64,000 nt of DNA from Acidimicrobiaceae bacterium (GTDB lineage: Bacteria; Actinomycetota; Acidimicrobiia; Acidimicrobiales; Aldehydirespiratoraceae), in contig VYFQ01000036.1 in NCBI GenBank assembly GCA_009842325.1, positions 1 through 64,000 on the forward strand, read 5' to 3'. Of the stretch, positions 23,449-41,474 are shown in pieces (position 1 is the stretch's first letter; each line of letters starts with the position of its first letter). Below the pieces are notes generated by a model. The model was given only the letters and a program-made list of their open reading frames with translations. It ran no database searches and was not told the origin of the DNA. A program made the translations under genes and the position numbers.

Positions 23449-23745
23449 ATGGCGATGAACCGTCAGCAGAAGCGGATGCTTCAGCGACAGGGCGAGATAG
23501 ATGCTGAGGGCGCACCGGTCCGGACCCGCAATCGCGGCGCCTCGACGCCTCCCGCGGAGCGCACCTCACCAGGTCAGTTCCTGCGCGAGGTCCGGGGCGA
23601 GCTCCGCAAGGTGGCCTGGCCCAGCCGGGCTGAGACCGTCAACTACTCGATCGTGGTCCTTGTCACCGTCATAGTGCTCACCGCCATGATCTACGGGCTC
23701 GACTGGGTCTTCTCGACATTCATACTCGAGCTCTTCGAATCCTGA
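23449..23745 (+). CDS. secE: Preprotein translocase subunit SecE
   Basis: A 98-residue subunit of the SecYEG channel. A basic N-terminal extension (about 55 residues) precedes the conserved amphipathic region FLREVRGELRKVAWPSRAET and a single transmembrane helix (about 66-88). It is a single-helix SecE, as usual outside enterobacteria. secY lies in the same window at 50811. It is followed by nusG after 8 bases. Confidence 0.93.
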   Translation: MAMNRQQKRMLQRQGEIDAEGAPVRTRNRGASTPPAERTSPGQFLREVRGELRKVAWPSRAETVNYSIVVLVTVIVLTAMIYGLDWVFSTFILELFES

Positions 23746-23753
23746 GGTACCCC

Positions 23754-24404
23754 ATGTCCGACGCATCCGTCTCCCCATCCGCCGCCGTCATCACCGAGGA
23801 CGAGCTGTTCGACGAAGCGGACTCCGCCGACGAGTCCCCGGAACCCGTCAGCCCCTACGACAAGCCGGGCAAGTGGTTCGTCGTGCACACCCAGTCCGGC
23901 TACGAGAAGAAGGTCAAGCAGAACCTCGAGGCCCGCACCGCCTCGATGAACATGGAGGGTCGCATCCACGAGGTGGTCATCCCGCTGCGCGACGTGCCGG
24001 AGTTCAAGAACGGCAAGAAGGTGATCTCCTCGAAGCGGCTGTTCCCCGGATACGTGTTCGTGCGCTGCGAACTCGACGAGGAGGTGTGGCCGGTCATACG
24101 CGACACGCCCAACGTCACAGGCTTCGTGAACCAGGGCGGTGCCCCATCGCCCCTGCGTCGCCGCGACGTCGAAGCCTTCCTCGGCGTGGAGGCCGACCGA
24201 TCCCGGGAGGCGTCCAAGAGGGCCAAGCCGATGTTCGAGTACGGCATGGGGGAGACCGTCCGCGTCAAGGACGGCCCCTTCGCCGACTTCTCCGGCGAGA
24301 TCATCGAGATCAACGAGGATCAGCTCAAGGTCAAGGTGCTCGTGAACATCTTCGGCCGGGAGACACCGGTCGAGCTCGAGTTCGCCCAGGTAGCCCGCCT
24401 GTAG
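23754..24404 (+). CDS. nusG: Transcription termination/antitermination factor NusG
   Basis: A 216-residue protein. An acidic N-terminal extension of about 38 residues precedes the NGN domain (KWFVVHTQSGYEKKVKQNL through KRLFPGYVFVRCELDEEVW). The C-terminal KOW domain is recognised by GETVRVKDGPFADFSGEI. It binds the RNA polymerase clamp and links it to Rho or ribosomal protein S10. It probably shares a transcript with secE. Confidence 0.95.
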   Translation: MSDASVSPSAAVITEDELFDEADSADESPEPVSPYDKPGKWFVVHTQSGYEKKVKQNLEARTASMNMEGRIHEVVIPLRDVPEFKNGKKVISSKRLFPGYVFVRCELDEEVWPVIRDTPNVTGFVNQGGAPSPLRRRDVEAFLGVEADRSREASKRAKPMFEYGMGETVRVKDGPFADFSGEIIEINEDQLKVKVLVNIFGRETPVELEFAQVARL

Positions 24405-24418
24405 GCAGATCTGCGCCG

Positions 24419-24444
24419 CCGCGACGGGTTGGCGCCCGCCGCGG
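24419..24444 (+). promoter_or_regulatory. Hairpin in the rplK leader
   Basis: CCGCG-a-CGGG pairs with CCCG-c-CGCGG around a six-base loop, 15 bases after the nusG stop and 50 bases before rplK. It may be an attenuator between nusG and rplKA, or the site for L1 autoregulation known for this operon in other bacteria. No experimental parallel is known for this sequence. Confidence 0.35.
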
Positions 24445-24494
24445 ATGCCGCCACACTGCCACGTTCGTCCAGATCAACGTCCAGAGAGTCGCTC

Positions 24495-24923
24495 ATGGCC
24501 CCCAGGAAGCAAGTTGCAGCCCTAGTGAAGATCCAGATCCCTGCGGGTCAGGCGACGCCTGCTCCGCCGGTGGGCACTGCGCTGGGCCCCCACGGTGTTG
24601 CCATCATGGACTTCTGCAAGGACTACAACGCCCGCACCGAGGACAAGCGGGGCCAGATCATCCCGGCGGAGATAACGATCTACGAGGACCGGACGTTCAC
24701 GTTCATCACCAAGACGCCGCCCACATCGTTCCTGATCCGCTCTGCGGCCGGCTTGGAGAAGGCGGCGGAGACCCCGGGCCGCGAGACCGTCGGCACCATC
24801 ACCGACGCTCAGCTGACGGAGATCGCCGAGATCAAGATGCCCGACCTCAACGCCAACGACTTGGAGGCGGCCAAGGCGCAGATCGAGGGCACCGCCCGCT
24901 CGATGGGCGTGACCGTCGCCTAA
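24495..24923 (+). CDS. rplK: Ribosomal protein L11 (uL11)
   Basis: A 142-residue protein of the GTPase-associated centre. The Pro-rich N-terminal motif is [20 protein letters not shown]. The RNA-binding C-terminal domain ends [20 protein letters not shown]. The frame opens at 24429, but ATG 24495 gives the standard N terminus [18 protein letters not shown]. It is followed by rplA after 29 bases. Confidence 0.95.
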   Translation: MAPRKQVAALVKIQIPAGQATPAPPVGTALGPHGVAIMDFCKDYNARTEDKRGQIIPAEITIYEDRTFTFITKTPPTSFLIRSAAGLEKAAETPGRETVGTITDAQLTEIAEIKMPDLNANDLEAAKAQIEGTARSMGVTVA

Positions 24924-24952
24924 GAGGCCGAGCGGAGAGGCAGGGAGCGATC

Positions 24953-25651
24953 ATGGCAAGGGGCAAGAAGCACGTAGAAGCCTCCAAGAGCTTCGACCGG
25001 CTGCGCCTCCACAGCGACGCCGACGCGGTGAGCCTAGTGAAGAGCTTGGCGACCAGGCGATTCGACGAGAGCGTCGACGTCGTCGTGCGGCTCGGAGTCG
25101 ATCCCCGCAAAGCCGACCAGATGCTGCGGGGCACGGTGTCGCTGCCGTCGGGCACCGGCAAGGAGGTGCGGGTCGCGGTGTTCGCGCAGGGCGAGGCCGC
25201 GACCACGGCCCGCGAGGCCGGCGCGGACTTCGTGGGATCCGACGACCTAGCCGATCAGGTGTCGGGGGGCATGACCGACTTCGACGTGGCCATCGCCACG
25301 CCCGACATGATGCCGGTGGTCGGCAAGCTCGGCCGGATCCTCGGTCCCCGCGGCCTGATGCCCAACCCCAAGACCGGGACCGTCACCACCGATGTGGTCC
25401 GCACCATCGAGGAGTTCAAGGGGGGCAAGGTGGAGTACCGCACGGACCGGTTCGCCAACGTGCACGTACCCATCGGCCGGGCGTCGTTCGCGGAGGAGGA
25501 CCTGCTCAAGAACCTCCGGGCCGTCGTGGCCGAGCTCCAGCGGGCCAAGCCGGCCGCAGCCAAGGGCAAGTACGTGAAGAAGATGGTGCTCAGCTCTTCG
25601 ATGGGTCCTGGCGTACGGATCGATCCCGCCGACGTAGGAGCGGCCGATTAG
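24953..25651 (+). CDS. rplA: Ribosomal protein L1 (uL1)
   Basis: A 232-residue protein of the L1 stalk, with the signature [20 protein letters not shown]. An AGGGAG ribosome-binding site precedes ATG 24953. The frame is open far upstream through rplK and nusG in another reading frame, which is not coding. In many bacteria L1 represses the rplKA transcript by binding its leader. Confidence 0.95.
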   Translation: MARGKKHVEASKSFDRLRLHSDADAVSLVKSLATRRFDESVDVVVRLGVDPRKADQMLRGTVSLPSGTGKEVRVAVFAQGEAATTAREAGADFVGSDDLADQVSGGMTDFDVAIATPDMMPVVGKLGRILGPRGLMPNPKTGTVTTDVVRTIEEFKGGKVEYRTDRFANVHVPIGRASFAEEDLLKNLRAVVAELQRAKPAAAKGKYVKKMVLSSSMGPGVRIDPADVGAAD

Positions 25652-25755
25652 GCCGGTAGCATCGGCGAACTTCACCCCGCTCACCTGAGACATCCGGTGC
25701 GCTCCGTGGGGAGCACCAATGGGCCGGCAGGCCCGCCGGACGAGGAAGGCACCCA
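25652..25755 (+). promoter_or_regulatory. Probable L10 leader RNA before rplJ
   Basis: The 104 bases between rplA and rplJ can form a strong hairpin (GGTGCGCTCC with GGGAGCACC) followed by a GCCGGCAGGCCCGCCGG helix. In many bacteria the rplJL leader binds the L10-L12 complex for autoregulation. Position and structure fit, but a covariance search would be needed to call the family. Confidence 0.4.
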
Positions 25756-26355
25756 ATGACAGTCCCTAGGCCCGAGAAGGCGGCCATCGTCGCCGAAGTG
25801 CGTGATCGGCTGGCGGCCAGCGACGCGGCCCTGCTGACCGAGTATCGCGGGCTGAACGTCGGTGAGATGGCCGAGTTGCGCCGGTCGCTGCGCGCCGCCG
25901 GCGGGGAGTACACGATCTACAAGAACACGATGGTCCGCCTGGCCACCGCCGAGCTGGGCCTGGACCTCGCCGACCTGCTGACCGGACCGACCGCGATCGC
26001 ATTCGTAGGTGCCCGCGACGGCGGGGCCGCGGGCGACGCGGCTGCGGTGGCCAAAGCGCTTCGGGACTTCTCGCGCACCAACCGCGCCCTCGTGCTCAAG
26101 GGAGGGGTGCTGGGTGACAAGGTGCTCAGCGCCGAAGACCTGGTCTCCCTGGCCGACCTTCCCTCCCGCGACCTGCTGCTCGCACAACTCGCCGGCGCAT
26201 TCAGTGCGCCGCTGGTGAAGCTCGCCGGGCTGTTGCAAGCCCTGCCCCGCAACTTCGCCTACGGACTCCAGGCGCTTATCGACGCGGGCGGCGCGGCGGG
26301 CGACACCGGCCAGACATCCGACACAGACCAACCATCCGAAGAACAGGAGGCCTGA
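25756..26355 (+). CDS. rplJ: Ribosomal protein L10 (uL10)
   Basis: A 199-residue base of the L7/L12 stalk. The rRNA-binding N terminus includes [20 protein letters not shown] and YKNTMVRLA. The C-terminal helix region that carries L12 dimers is followed by an acidic Gly/Asp/Thr tail (about 20 residues) that the family normally lacks. The two-base gap to rplL suggests translational coupling. Confidence 0.95.
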   Translation: MTVPRPEKAAIVAEVRDRLAASDAALLTEYRGLNVGEMAELRRSLRAAGGEYTIYKNTMVRLATAELGLDLADLLTGPTAIAFVGARDGGAAGDAAAVAKALRDFSRTNRALVLKGGVLGDKVLSAEDLVSLADLPSRDLLLAQLAGAFSAPLVKLAGLLQALPRNFAYGLQALIDAGGAAGDTGQTSDTDQPSEEQEA

Positions 26356-26357
26356 CC

Positions 26358-26738
26358 ATGGCAACCAAGGAAGAGATCCTCGACTCGATCTCACAGATGA
26401 CAGTGCTCGAACTGAGCGAGTTGCTCAAGGAGTTCGAGGAGCGCTTCGACGTGACTGCAGCCGCACCGGCCGCGGTCGCGGTCGCAGCTCCTGCGTCCGA
26501 CGCGGGCGCAGAGGACGAGGAAGCCAAGAACTCCTTCAACGTCGTCCTGTCAGCGGTCGGCGACAAGAAGATCCAGGTGATCAAGGAGGTGCGCAGCCTC
26601 ACCTCGCTCGGTCTCAAGGAGGCCAAGGAGCTTGTCGACAACGCCCCCAAGCCGGTGCTGGAAGGCCTCGCCAAGGACGACGCCGAGAAGGCCAAGGCTT
26701 CGCTGGAGGCAGTCGGCGCAGAGGTTGAGCTGGTCTGA
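26358..26738 (+). CDS. rplL: Ribosomal protein L7/L12 (bL12)
   Basis: A 126-residue stalk protein. The N-terminal dimerisation helix is [14 protein letters not shown], then an Ala-rich hinge (about 35-50). The factor-binding C-terminal domain carries [20 protein letters not shown]. An AGGAGG site precedes the ATG. Confidence 0.96.
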   Translation: MATKEEILDSISQMTVLELSELLKEFEERFDVTAAAPAAVAVAAPASDAGAEDEEAKNSFNVVLSAVGDKKIQVIKEVRSLTSLGLKEAKELVDNAPKPVLEGLAKDDAEKAKASLEAVGAEVELV

Positions 26739-26748
26739 GGCCGAGCTT

Positions 26749-26798
26749 GCGAGGCCGTGGCCCGAGCGGCCCGTGAGCAAAGCGAACAAGAGCGGGAA
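26749..26798 (+). repeat. Dispersed 50-bp intergenic repeat, copy B
   Basis: It matches copy A at all but a few positions. It fills the 64-base gap between rplL and the phosphatase-like gene and ends 4 bases before that gene's ATG, so it supplies its 5' leader. Confidence 0.78.
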
Positions 26799-26802
26799 CC
26801 AG

Positions 26803-27600
26803 ATGCCGAGCGAGCAGGCTGCCGGTCGACCTAGGCCTCGCCGCTTGGACCTCGACGGTCCCAGCAACTTCCGCGACCTCGGCGGCCTGCCCGTCACCGG
26901 CGGGGGGTCGACGCGCTTCGGTCTCGTGTACCGTGCCGACCGGCTCTGCACGCTCACCGACGCCGACCTGCGCCGCCTCGAGGACGCCGGCATCCGCCAC
27001 GTGTTCGATCTGCGTTCCGAGACTGAGGCGGCTGACTTCCCCGACCGGCTGCCGGCGGGGGCGGCCTACGTGAGGCTGTCGATGACGAGCGACCAGACGT
27101 TCCAGGCTCGCACCATCTACGAGCGCATCGTCGACGGCGAGATCAAGTCCTACGGCGAGGCTGACATGGTGGCGGGCTACCTGCGCATGCTGCAGAACTT
27201 CGGCCCCTCACTGGCGCGCATCGTCCGGCAGGTGGGCCAGGGCGAGCCCACCGTCATCCACTGCACCGCAGGCAAGGACCGCACCGGTGTGGCCTCCATG
27301 CTCCTGCTGGACCTCGCCGGGGTCGCGGCCGAGCACATCGTGACCGACTACGCGCTGTCGTCGGAGCGGCGGCCCAGCCTCCAGCATGACCAGACCGAGG
27401 CCAGATCCCTGGTCCCCATGCTCGAGGACTACGGCCTCGACCCGGCCGGGTTCGCGCCGTTGTGGGAAGCCCGTCCCGCGGTGATGTCGGCCACCCTGGA
27501 GGGCCTGCACGACCGCTGGGGTGGAGCGGCCTCCTACCTGGCTGCCGCGGGCATGGAGGACTCGGAACTGGCGGCCGTTCGCGCCCTCCTGCGCGCCTGA
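26803..27600 (+). CDS. Tyrosine/serine-type protein phosphatase (Cys-based)
   Basis: A 265-residue protein with the C-x5-R phosphatase loop in HCTAGKDRTG. The N-terminal signature NFRDLGGLPV and FDLRSETEAADFP place it in the bacterial Y_phosphatase3 family, which includes the mycobacterial secreted phosphatase PtpB. No signal peptide is seen. It sits between rplL and rpoB. ATG 26803 has no clear ribosome-binding site because the dispersed repeat lies directly upstream; the open frame before it belongs to that repeat and out-of-frame rplL. Substrate unknown; phosphoprotein or phosphoinositide are the family options. Confidence 0.82.
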   Translation: MPSEQAAGRPRPRRLDLDGPSNFRDLGGLPVTGGGSTRFGLVYRADRLCTLTDADLRRLEDAGIRHVFDLRSETEAADFPDRLPAGAAYVRLSMTSDQTFQARTIYERIVDGEIKSYGEADMVAGYLRMLQNFGPSLARIVRQVGQGEPTVIHCTAGKDRTGVASMLLLDLAGVAAEHIVTDYALSSERRPSLQHDQTEARSLVPMLEDYGLDPAGFAPLWEARPAVMSATLEGLHDRWGGAASYLAAAGMEDSELAAVRALLRA

Positions 27601-27610
27601 TAGCCCGGTA

Positions 27611-27695
27611 TAGACGCGGCTGACTTCATCAACTATGGTCTGTTCCTGACCGAACCGCCGGGGTGGTTGCGGCCAGCTTTGCCGCGCGCTAGCAT
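27611..27695 (+). promoter_or_regulatory. Candidate rpoBC promoters
   Basis: Two sigma-70-like pairs with 17-base spacing occur in the 214-base leader of rpoB: TAGACG/TATGGT (27611-27639) and TTGCGG/TAGCAT (27667-27695). Each matches only in part. A dedicated promoter is expected, as an unrelated gene separates rplL from rpoB. Confidence 0.35.
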
Positions 27696-27814
27696 TCCTG
27701 CCACCGTGGTCGTCTGTGCGCGCTGGGAGGCGGCTCCCGTGGCTAATCCCTCTGTCGTCACGCGCGCGCGCACGACCGCGTGAAATCAGATCAGCCGGCC
27801 CTCGGGAGTATCAC

Positions 27815-31483
<3,669 letters not shown>

Positions 31484-31556
31484 GCCGGCAAGCACCGCAC
31501 AGAACCGACAGAACGCAACTACTCAACGCCACGAGAACGCAGGAGGCGGAGACGAC

Positions 31557-35498
<3,942 letters not shown>

Positions 35499-35580
35499 CT
35501 GAACGCGGCGAACGCGCCCGTAGACTGCGCCGTCCCGCGACCGCCGAATACGCCCGATAGCGAAGGAACCACCCGAGTAC

Positions 35581-35952
35581 ATGCCCACGATCCAACAGCT
35601 GGTCCGCAAGGGCCGCCAAACGAAGCGCCGCAAGGAGTCGACGCCCGCCCTGCAGGGCGCGCCGCAGCGGCGGGGCGTGTGCACGAGGGTCTACACGGCT
35701 ACGCCCAAGAAGCCGAACTCCGCCCTCCGTAAGGTGGCCCGCGTCCGGCTCACCACCGGCGTGGAGATAACCGCCTACATCCCGGGGGAGGGCCACAACC
35801 TCCAGGAGCACTCCATCGTGCTGGTGCGGGGCGGCCGGGTGAGGGACCTGCCCGGCGTGCGCTACAAGGTCGTGCGGGGAACCCTCGACACCGCCGGGGT
35901 GCGCGAGCGCCGCAAGGCTCGCAGCCGCTACGGCGTCAAGAAGGAATCCTGA
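35581..35952 (+). CDS. rpsL: Ribosomal protein S12 (uS12) with natural Arg88
   Basis: A 123-residue protein of the decoding centre. [12 protein letters not shown] keeps Lys43. The second streptomycin-contact loop reads [10 protein letters not shown], with Arg88 where most bacteria have Lys; K88R is a known streptomycin-resistance change in Mycobacterium tuberculosis (K87R in E. coli numbering). The Asp89 that is often methylthiolated is kept. The gene starts the str group rpsL-rpsG-fusA-tuf, one base from rpsG. Confidence 0.96.
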   Translation: MPTIQQLVRKGRQTKRRKESTPALQGAPQRRGVCTRVYTATPKKPNSALRKVARVRLTTGVEITAYIPGEGHNLQEHSIVLVRGGRVRDLPGVRYKVVRGTLDTAGVRERRKARSRYGVKKES

Positions 35953-35953
35953 G

Positions 35954-36424
35954 ATGCCGCGCAAGGGACCTGCGGCGCGCCGCGAACTCCAGCCCGACCC
36001 GATCTACCGCTCGCTGCTCGTGACCCAGATGATCAACAAGGTGCTGCAGCGAGGCAAGCGCACCCTGGCCGAGCGCATCGTCTACGACGCCATGACCATC
36101 GTGGAGGACAAGACGGGCGCCGAGCCGGTGTCCACCCTCAAGCGGGCCGTCGACAACGTCCGCCCGCAGCTGGAGGTGCGCAGCCGCCGGGTGGGCGGTG
36201 CCACCTACCAGGTGCCGGTGGAGGTCAGACCCCGCCGCGCCACCACGCTCGCAGTCCGCTGGATCGTCTCGTACGCCCGCGGCCGCCGGGAGCACACCAT
36301 GGCCGAACGCCTGGCCAACGAGCTGCTGGACGCCGGCAACGGCGTGGGCGCGTCGGTGAAGCGGCGCGAGGACCTGCAGAAGATGGCCGAGTCGAACAAG
36401 GCCTTCGCGCACTACCGCTGGTAG
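35954..36424 (+). CDS. rpsG: Ribosomal protein S7 (uS7)
   Basis: A 156-residue primary 16S-binding protein of the small-subunit head. Blocks [20 protein letters not shown] and [16 protein letters not shown] are diagnostic. The length is that of the family. It lies 22 bases before fusA; in E. coli S7 represses this operon, but no matching site is visible here. Confidence 0.96.
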   Translation: MPRKGPAARRELQPDPIYRSLLVTQMINKVLQRGKRTLAERIVYDAMTIVEDKTGAEPVSTLKRAVDNVRPQLEVRSRRVGGATYQVPVEVRPRRATTLAVRWIVSYARGRREHTMAERLANELLDAGNGVGASVKRREDLQKMAESNKAFAHYRW

Positions 36425-36446
36425 ACGCGCCCGTCCATTCCGAGCG

Positions 36447-38531
36447 ATGGCTGACGAGCGATACCCCCTGTCCAAGACCCGGAACATCGGGATCATGGCC
36501 CACATCGACGCGGGCAAGACCACGACGACCGAGCGGATCCTCTACTACACGGGGCGCAACTACAAGATCGGCGAGGTCCACGACGGCGCGGCCACCATGG
36601 ACTGGATGGCCCAGGAGCAGGAGCGGGGCATCACCATCACCTCGGCCGCCACTCACTGCATCTGGCGGGATCACCGCATCAACATCATCGACACGCCCGG
36701 CCACGTCGACTTCACCGTCGAGGTGGAGCGGTCGCTGCGGGTGCTCGACGGAGCGGTGGCCGTGTTCGACGGCGTCGCCGGGGTGGAGCCCCAGACCGAG
36801 ACGGTGTGGCGCCAGGCCGACCGCTACGGCGTCCCCCGGCTCTGCTTCGTCAACAAGATGGACCGCACCGGCGCCGACTTCGACTTCGTGCTCGACTCGA
36901 TCCGGGAGCGGCTGACCGAGCGCGTCGCGGTGATCCAGCTGCCCATCGGCGCCGAGTCCGACTACAGGGGCATCGTCGACCTGGTGCGGATGAGGGCCCG
37001 CATCTGGTCCGGCGAGGACCTCGGCGTGACCTGGACCGAGACCGACGTTCCCGACGAGATGGCCGAGGAGGCCGAGCTCTACCGCCACGATCTGCTCGAG
37101 ACGCTGTCGGACTACGACGAGAGCCTGCTCGAGAAGTTCCTGGAGGATTCCGAGATAAGCCCCGAGGAGATCTCCGCCGCCATCCGGGCCGGAACGATCA
37201 GCGGCGGCCTGGTGCCCGTGCTCAACGGCTCCGCCTTCAAGAACAAGGGCGTGCAGGCCCTGCTCGACGCGGTGATCGACTACTTGCCGTCGCCCAGCGA
37301 CGTGCCCGCGGTGACCGGCACCGAGCCCCGTTCGGGGGCGGAAGCCACCCGCTCCGCCGGTGACGACGAGCCGCTGGCCGCCCTGGCCTTCAAGATCGCC
37401 ACCGACCCCCATGTGGGCAAGCTGACCTACTTCCGCGTCTACAGCGGCACCCTGGCCAAGGGGTCCCAGGTGCTCAACACCCGCTCCGGTCGCACCGAGC
37501 GGATAGGCCGCATCCTGGAGATGCACGCCAACGACCGCGTCGATCTTGAATCGGTGGCCGCGGGCGACATCGCGGCGGCCATCGGGCTCAAGGACTGCCG
37601 CACCGGAGACACGCTGTGCGATCCGGGCAGCCCTATAGCCCTCGAGGACCTCAACTTCCCCGACCCGGTGATCGACGTGGCGGTGGAGCCGAAGTCGAAG
37701 GCCGATCAGGACAAGATGTCCAAGGCACTGACAGCCTTGTCCGAGGAGGACCCCACCTTCCGGGTGCGCACCGACGCCGAGACCGCGCAGACCATCATCG
37801 CCGGCATGGGCGAGCTCCACCTCGAAGTGCTCGTGGACCGCATGCTGCGGGAGTTCAACGTGCAGGCCAACGTGGGAAAGCCACAGGTGGCGTACCGTGA
37901 GACTCTGGCCGCGCCGGTAGTCGACTACACCTTCGTGCACAAGAAGCAGACGGGCGGGTCGGGGCAGTTCGCGGTGGTCACCGGCACCATCGAGCCCAAC
38001 CCGGGCGGTCAGTACGCCTTCGAGAGCACCATCCGCGCCGGTGCCATCCCCCGCGAGTTCATCAAGCCGGTCGACGACGGCATCCGAGAGGCGATGAGCA
38101 ACGGCATTCTGGCCGGGTTCCCGACGGTCGATGTGAAGGTCACGCTCACCGACGGCCGGACCCACGACGTGGACTCGTCTGAGATGGCCTTCAAGATCGC
38201 CGGCGGCGGCTGGTTCCGCGAAGTGGCGGCCAAGGCGAAGCCGGTGCTGCTCGAGCCGGTGATGTCGGTGGAGATCGTCACCCCCGACGACTACCTCGGC
38301 GATGTCGTCGGCGACCTCAACGCGCGCCGTGGCCAGGTTCGCGGCACCGAGCGGCGGGGAGGCAACCAAGTGGTGAGCGCGCAGGTGCCGCTTGCCGAGA
38401 TGTTCGGATACAGTACCGATCTTCGGTCACGCACGCAGGGGCGAGCGACGTACACGATGCAGTTCGACTCGTACCAGCCCACCCCCGCGAGCGTCCAACA
38501 GGAGATCGTCGCCCGCGTACGCGGCGAGTGA
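36447..38531 (+). CDS. fusA: Elongation factor G
   Basis: A 694-residue translocase GTPase. G1 is [16 protein letters not shown]3 is DTPGHVDFT and G4 is [10 protein letters not shown]. Domain IV motifs include [13 protein letters not shown] and the tip loop around NGILAGFP. The order of five domains is complete. It is the only EF-G in the window; whether it also serves in ribosome recycling cannot be told. Confidence 0.96.
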   Translation: MADERYPLSKTRNIGIMAHIDAGKTTTTERILYYTGRNYKIGEVHDGAATMDWMAQEQERGITITSAATHCIWRDHRINIIDTPGHVDFTVEVERSLRVLDGAVAVFDGVAGVEPQTETVWRQADRYGVPRLCFVNKMDRTGADFDFVLDSIRERLTERVAVIQLPIGAESDYRGIVDLVRMRARIWSGEDLGVTWTETDVPDEMAEEAELYRHDLLETLSDYDESLLEKFLEDSEISPEEISAAIRAGTISGGLVPVLNGSAFKNKGVQALLDAVIDYLPSPSDVPAVTGTEPRSGAEATRSAGDDEPLAALAFKIATDPHVGKLTYFRVYSGTLAKGSQVLNTRSGRTERIGRILEMHANDRVDLESVAAGDIAAAIGLKDCRTGDTLCDPGSPIALEDLNFPDPVIDVAVEPKSKADQDKMSKALTALSEEDPTFRVRTDAETAQTIIAGMGELHLEVLVDRMLREFNVQANVGKPQVAYRETLAAPVVDYTFVHKKQTGGSGQFAVVTGTIEPNPGGQYAFESTIRAGAIPREFIKPVDDGIREAMSNGILAGFPTVDVKVTLTDGRTHDVDSSEMAFKIAGGGWFREVAAKAKPVLLEPVMSVEIVTPDDYLGDVVGDLNARRGQVRGTERRGGNQVVSAQVPLAEMFGYSTDLRSRTQGRATYTMQFDSYQPTPASVQQEIVARVRGE

Positions 38532-38571
38532 TCCGAAGTCCTCAACCAACCGACCACAAGAGGAAACACCC

Positions 38572-39759
<1,188 letters not shown>

Positions 39760-39775
39760 CGGCGGGGGTCTCGCG

Positions 39776-40096
39776 GTGGCGGCCAAGCACAGGGTCCGGA
39801 TCAGGCTCAAGGCCTACGACCACGAGATCCTCGACCAGTCCACGAAGAAGATCGTCGAGACGGTCAAGCGAACCCAGGCGAACTTCAGCGGACCCGTGCC
39901 GCTGCCCACCGAGAAGCACCGCTACACGGTGGTGCGGTCACCCTTCAAGGACAAGGACTCCCGCGAGCACTTCGAGATGCACATCCACAAGCGGCTGCTC
40001 GACATCCTCGAGCCGTCCAAGAAGACGGTGGACACGCTCCAGCGCCTCGAAGTCCCCGCCGGCGTTGACATCGAACTGAAGGTCCAACAGGCCTGA
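39776..40096 (+). CDS. rpsJ: Ribosomal protein S10 (uS10)
   Basis: A 106-residue protein, also the NusG/NusB partner in antitermination. Signature [20 protein letters not shown] and the loop [20 protein letters not shown] 39776 lies 17 bases after tuf and gives the standard N terminus. It normally heads the S10 operon, but here an opposite-strand gene starts its 3' end directly after the rpsJ stop, cutting it off from rplC. Confidence 0.94.
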   Translation: MAAKHRVRIRLKAYDHEILDQSTKKIVETVKRTQANFSGPVPLPTEKHRYTVVRSPFKDKDSREHFEMHIHKRLLDILEPSKKTVDTLQRLEVPAGVDIELKVQQA

Positions 40097-41218
40097 TCAG
40101 GCCTCGGCCGGTTCGCCGGCTGCGGACTCGTTGCTGGCGGGCTCGGCATCCGCGGGCTCGTCTGGTCCGGCCCGCTGGTCGAGCCAGCTGGTGATGAAGG
40201 CCTGGGCGGTGGCCGCGACGGGCAGGGCCAGGAAGGCGCCCACGATCCCCATCAGCGCGGTGCCCGCGATCACCGAGCCGAAGGCCAGGGCGACGTGGAT
40301 CTCCATCGTGTGGGCCGTGATCCGAGGCGACAGGAAGTAGTTCTCCAGCTGCTGGTAGGCGACGATCACAATCAGCACGAAGAGCCCGGTGCGGGGCTCG
40401 TGGAGCAGCGCGACCAGCACGGGCAGCACCCCTGCGATGTAGGCGCCGATCGCCGGTATGAACTGCGATATCACACCCACCCAGATGGCCAGGGCGATCG
40501 GTGACGGCACATCGAGCAGCGCGAACGCACCCCAGTGCACCAGCGCGGAGATCACCGCCAGGATGGTGCGCGAGTACATGTAGCCGCCGGTCTTGTGCAT
40601 AGCCAGATCCCAGATCTCGGTCACGATCGCGGCCCGGCGCTCACTCAGCCGGGCTGACACCATCCGGCGCAGCTTGGGGCCGTCGGCCACCAGGTAGAAG
40701 GTGAACAGGGCCACCGTGAACAGGTGGAACAACAGGCTCACGACCGTCGCGCCGGCGTTGACCACATCGTCGGCGAATCGGCTGGCCAGGTCCTGGGCCC
40801 CCCCGCCCGCCAGGAACTCGTCCTTGAGCGTGTCGAACTCCACCTCGATGCCGAAGGTGTCGTCGAGCCAGCCCTCGATGTCATCGATATAGCCGGGCGC
40901 CTTGTCGATCAGGTAGGTGGTCTCCGAGGCGAGCGCAGTGCCGATCAGCGCCGAGAAGCCGGCGGCCGCTGCCGCGACGACCAAGAACGCGATGGCAGTG
41001 CCGATGCCCCGGCGGATGCCCCGGCGGGCCATGGTGTTCACTGCCGGCTCCAGGGCGAACGCGGCGAACACCGACACGATCAGCACCACGATCAGAGTTC
41101 CCAGCGCCCTGATCACGCCCACGGCGTAGAAGGTGAGCAGGCCACCGACCCAGAACCCGACGATGGCCCGCTTCACCCAGACCGGTACGGTCCTGCGGTC
41201 GTCCATCGCCGCGACCAT
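40097..41218 (-). CDS. AI-2E-family (PerM/YdiK-like) membrane transporter
   Basis: A membrane protein of about 373 residues. An N-terminal helix pair (about 16-60) is followed by a soluble segment (about 90-140). A C-terminal set of helices contains the family block [20 protein letters not shown] and [12 protein letters not shown] charged, Ala/Glu-rich tail ends it. Members export autoinducer-2 or, in other cases, exchange Na+/H+ or unknown solutes. Stops of this gene and rpsJ abut without a spacer. ATG 41218 has GAGGG about ten bases upstream; 41230 (GTG) and 41206 are alternatives. Its place between rpsJ and rplC is unusual. Confidence 0.82.
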   Translation of the reverse strand: MVAAMDDRRTVPVWVKRAIVGFWVGGLLTFYAVGVIRALGTLIVVLIVSVFAAFALEPAVNTMARRGIRRGIGTAIAFLVVAAAAAGFSALIGTALASETTYLIDKAPGYIDDIEGWLDDTFGIEVEFDTLKDEFLAGGGAQDLASRFADDVVNAGATVVSLLFHLFTVALFTFYLVADGPKLRRMVSARLSERRAAIVTEIWDLAMHKTGGYMYSRTILAVISALVHWGAFALLDVPSPIALAIWVGVISQFIPAIGAYIAGVLPVLVALLHEPRTGLFVLIVIVAYQQLENYFLSPRITAHTMEIHVALAFGSVIAGTALMGIVGAFLALPVAATAQAFITSWLDQRAGPDEPADAEPASNESAAGEPAEA

Positions 41219-41403
41219 AGCCAGCGGCACCCTCGGGCAGGGGGATCACCAACCTCGGGCGGGTGGGGGGGTGGGGTGGCCGCGGTTACACTCCGCGGTT
41301 CGCCTCGGGCCTTCCGGGGTGAGTACGAAATCGACGTCCGCACAGGCCCTTGTGGGATCCCCAGTGGGGTACCGCGGGGAACCGTGCGGCACAACCGAGT
41401 AGC

Positions 41404-41432
41404 CGCTCCGCCGGGCAAGCCCGAGCGGAGCG
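41404..41432 (+). promoter_or_regulatory. Structured leader before rplC
   Basis: CGCTCCG pairs with CGGAGCG and CGGGC with GCCCG around a two-base loop. This helix lies 43 bases before rplC, and a smaller GGCGC/GCGCC hairpin follows at about 41443. Since rpsJ is cut off by an antisense gene, the 256-base gap (41219-41474) must hold the promoter of the main ribosomal operon. The hairpin may be its control element. No clear -35/-10 pair was found. Confidence 0.4.
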
Positions 41433-41474
41433 TTCGCGTGAGCGGCGCTTGCGCCCAGATGTCAGGACGAGGCC

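Noticed and set aside
26632..26802. Extended start of the phosphatase through rplL
   Set aside because: The extra codons read rplL out of frame and then the dispersed repeat; the conserved domain begins soon after ATG 26803.
36225..38369. Open frame of 714 codons antisense to fusA
   Set aside because: Same mirror effect; fusA is certain on the other strand.
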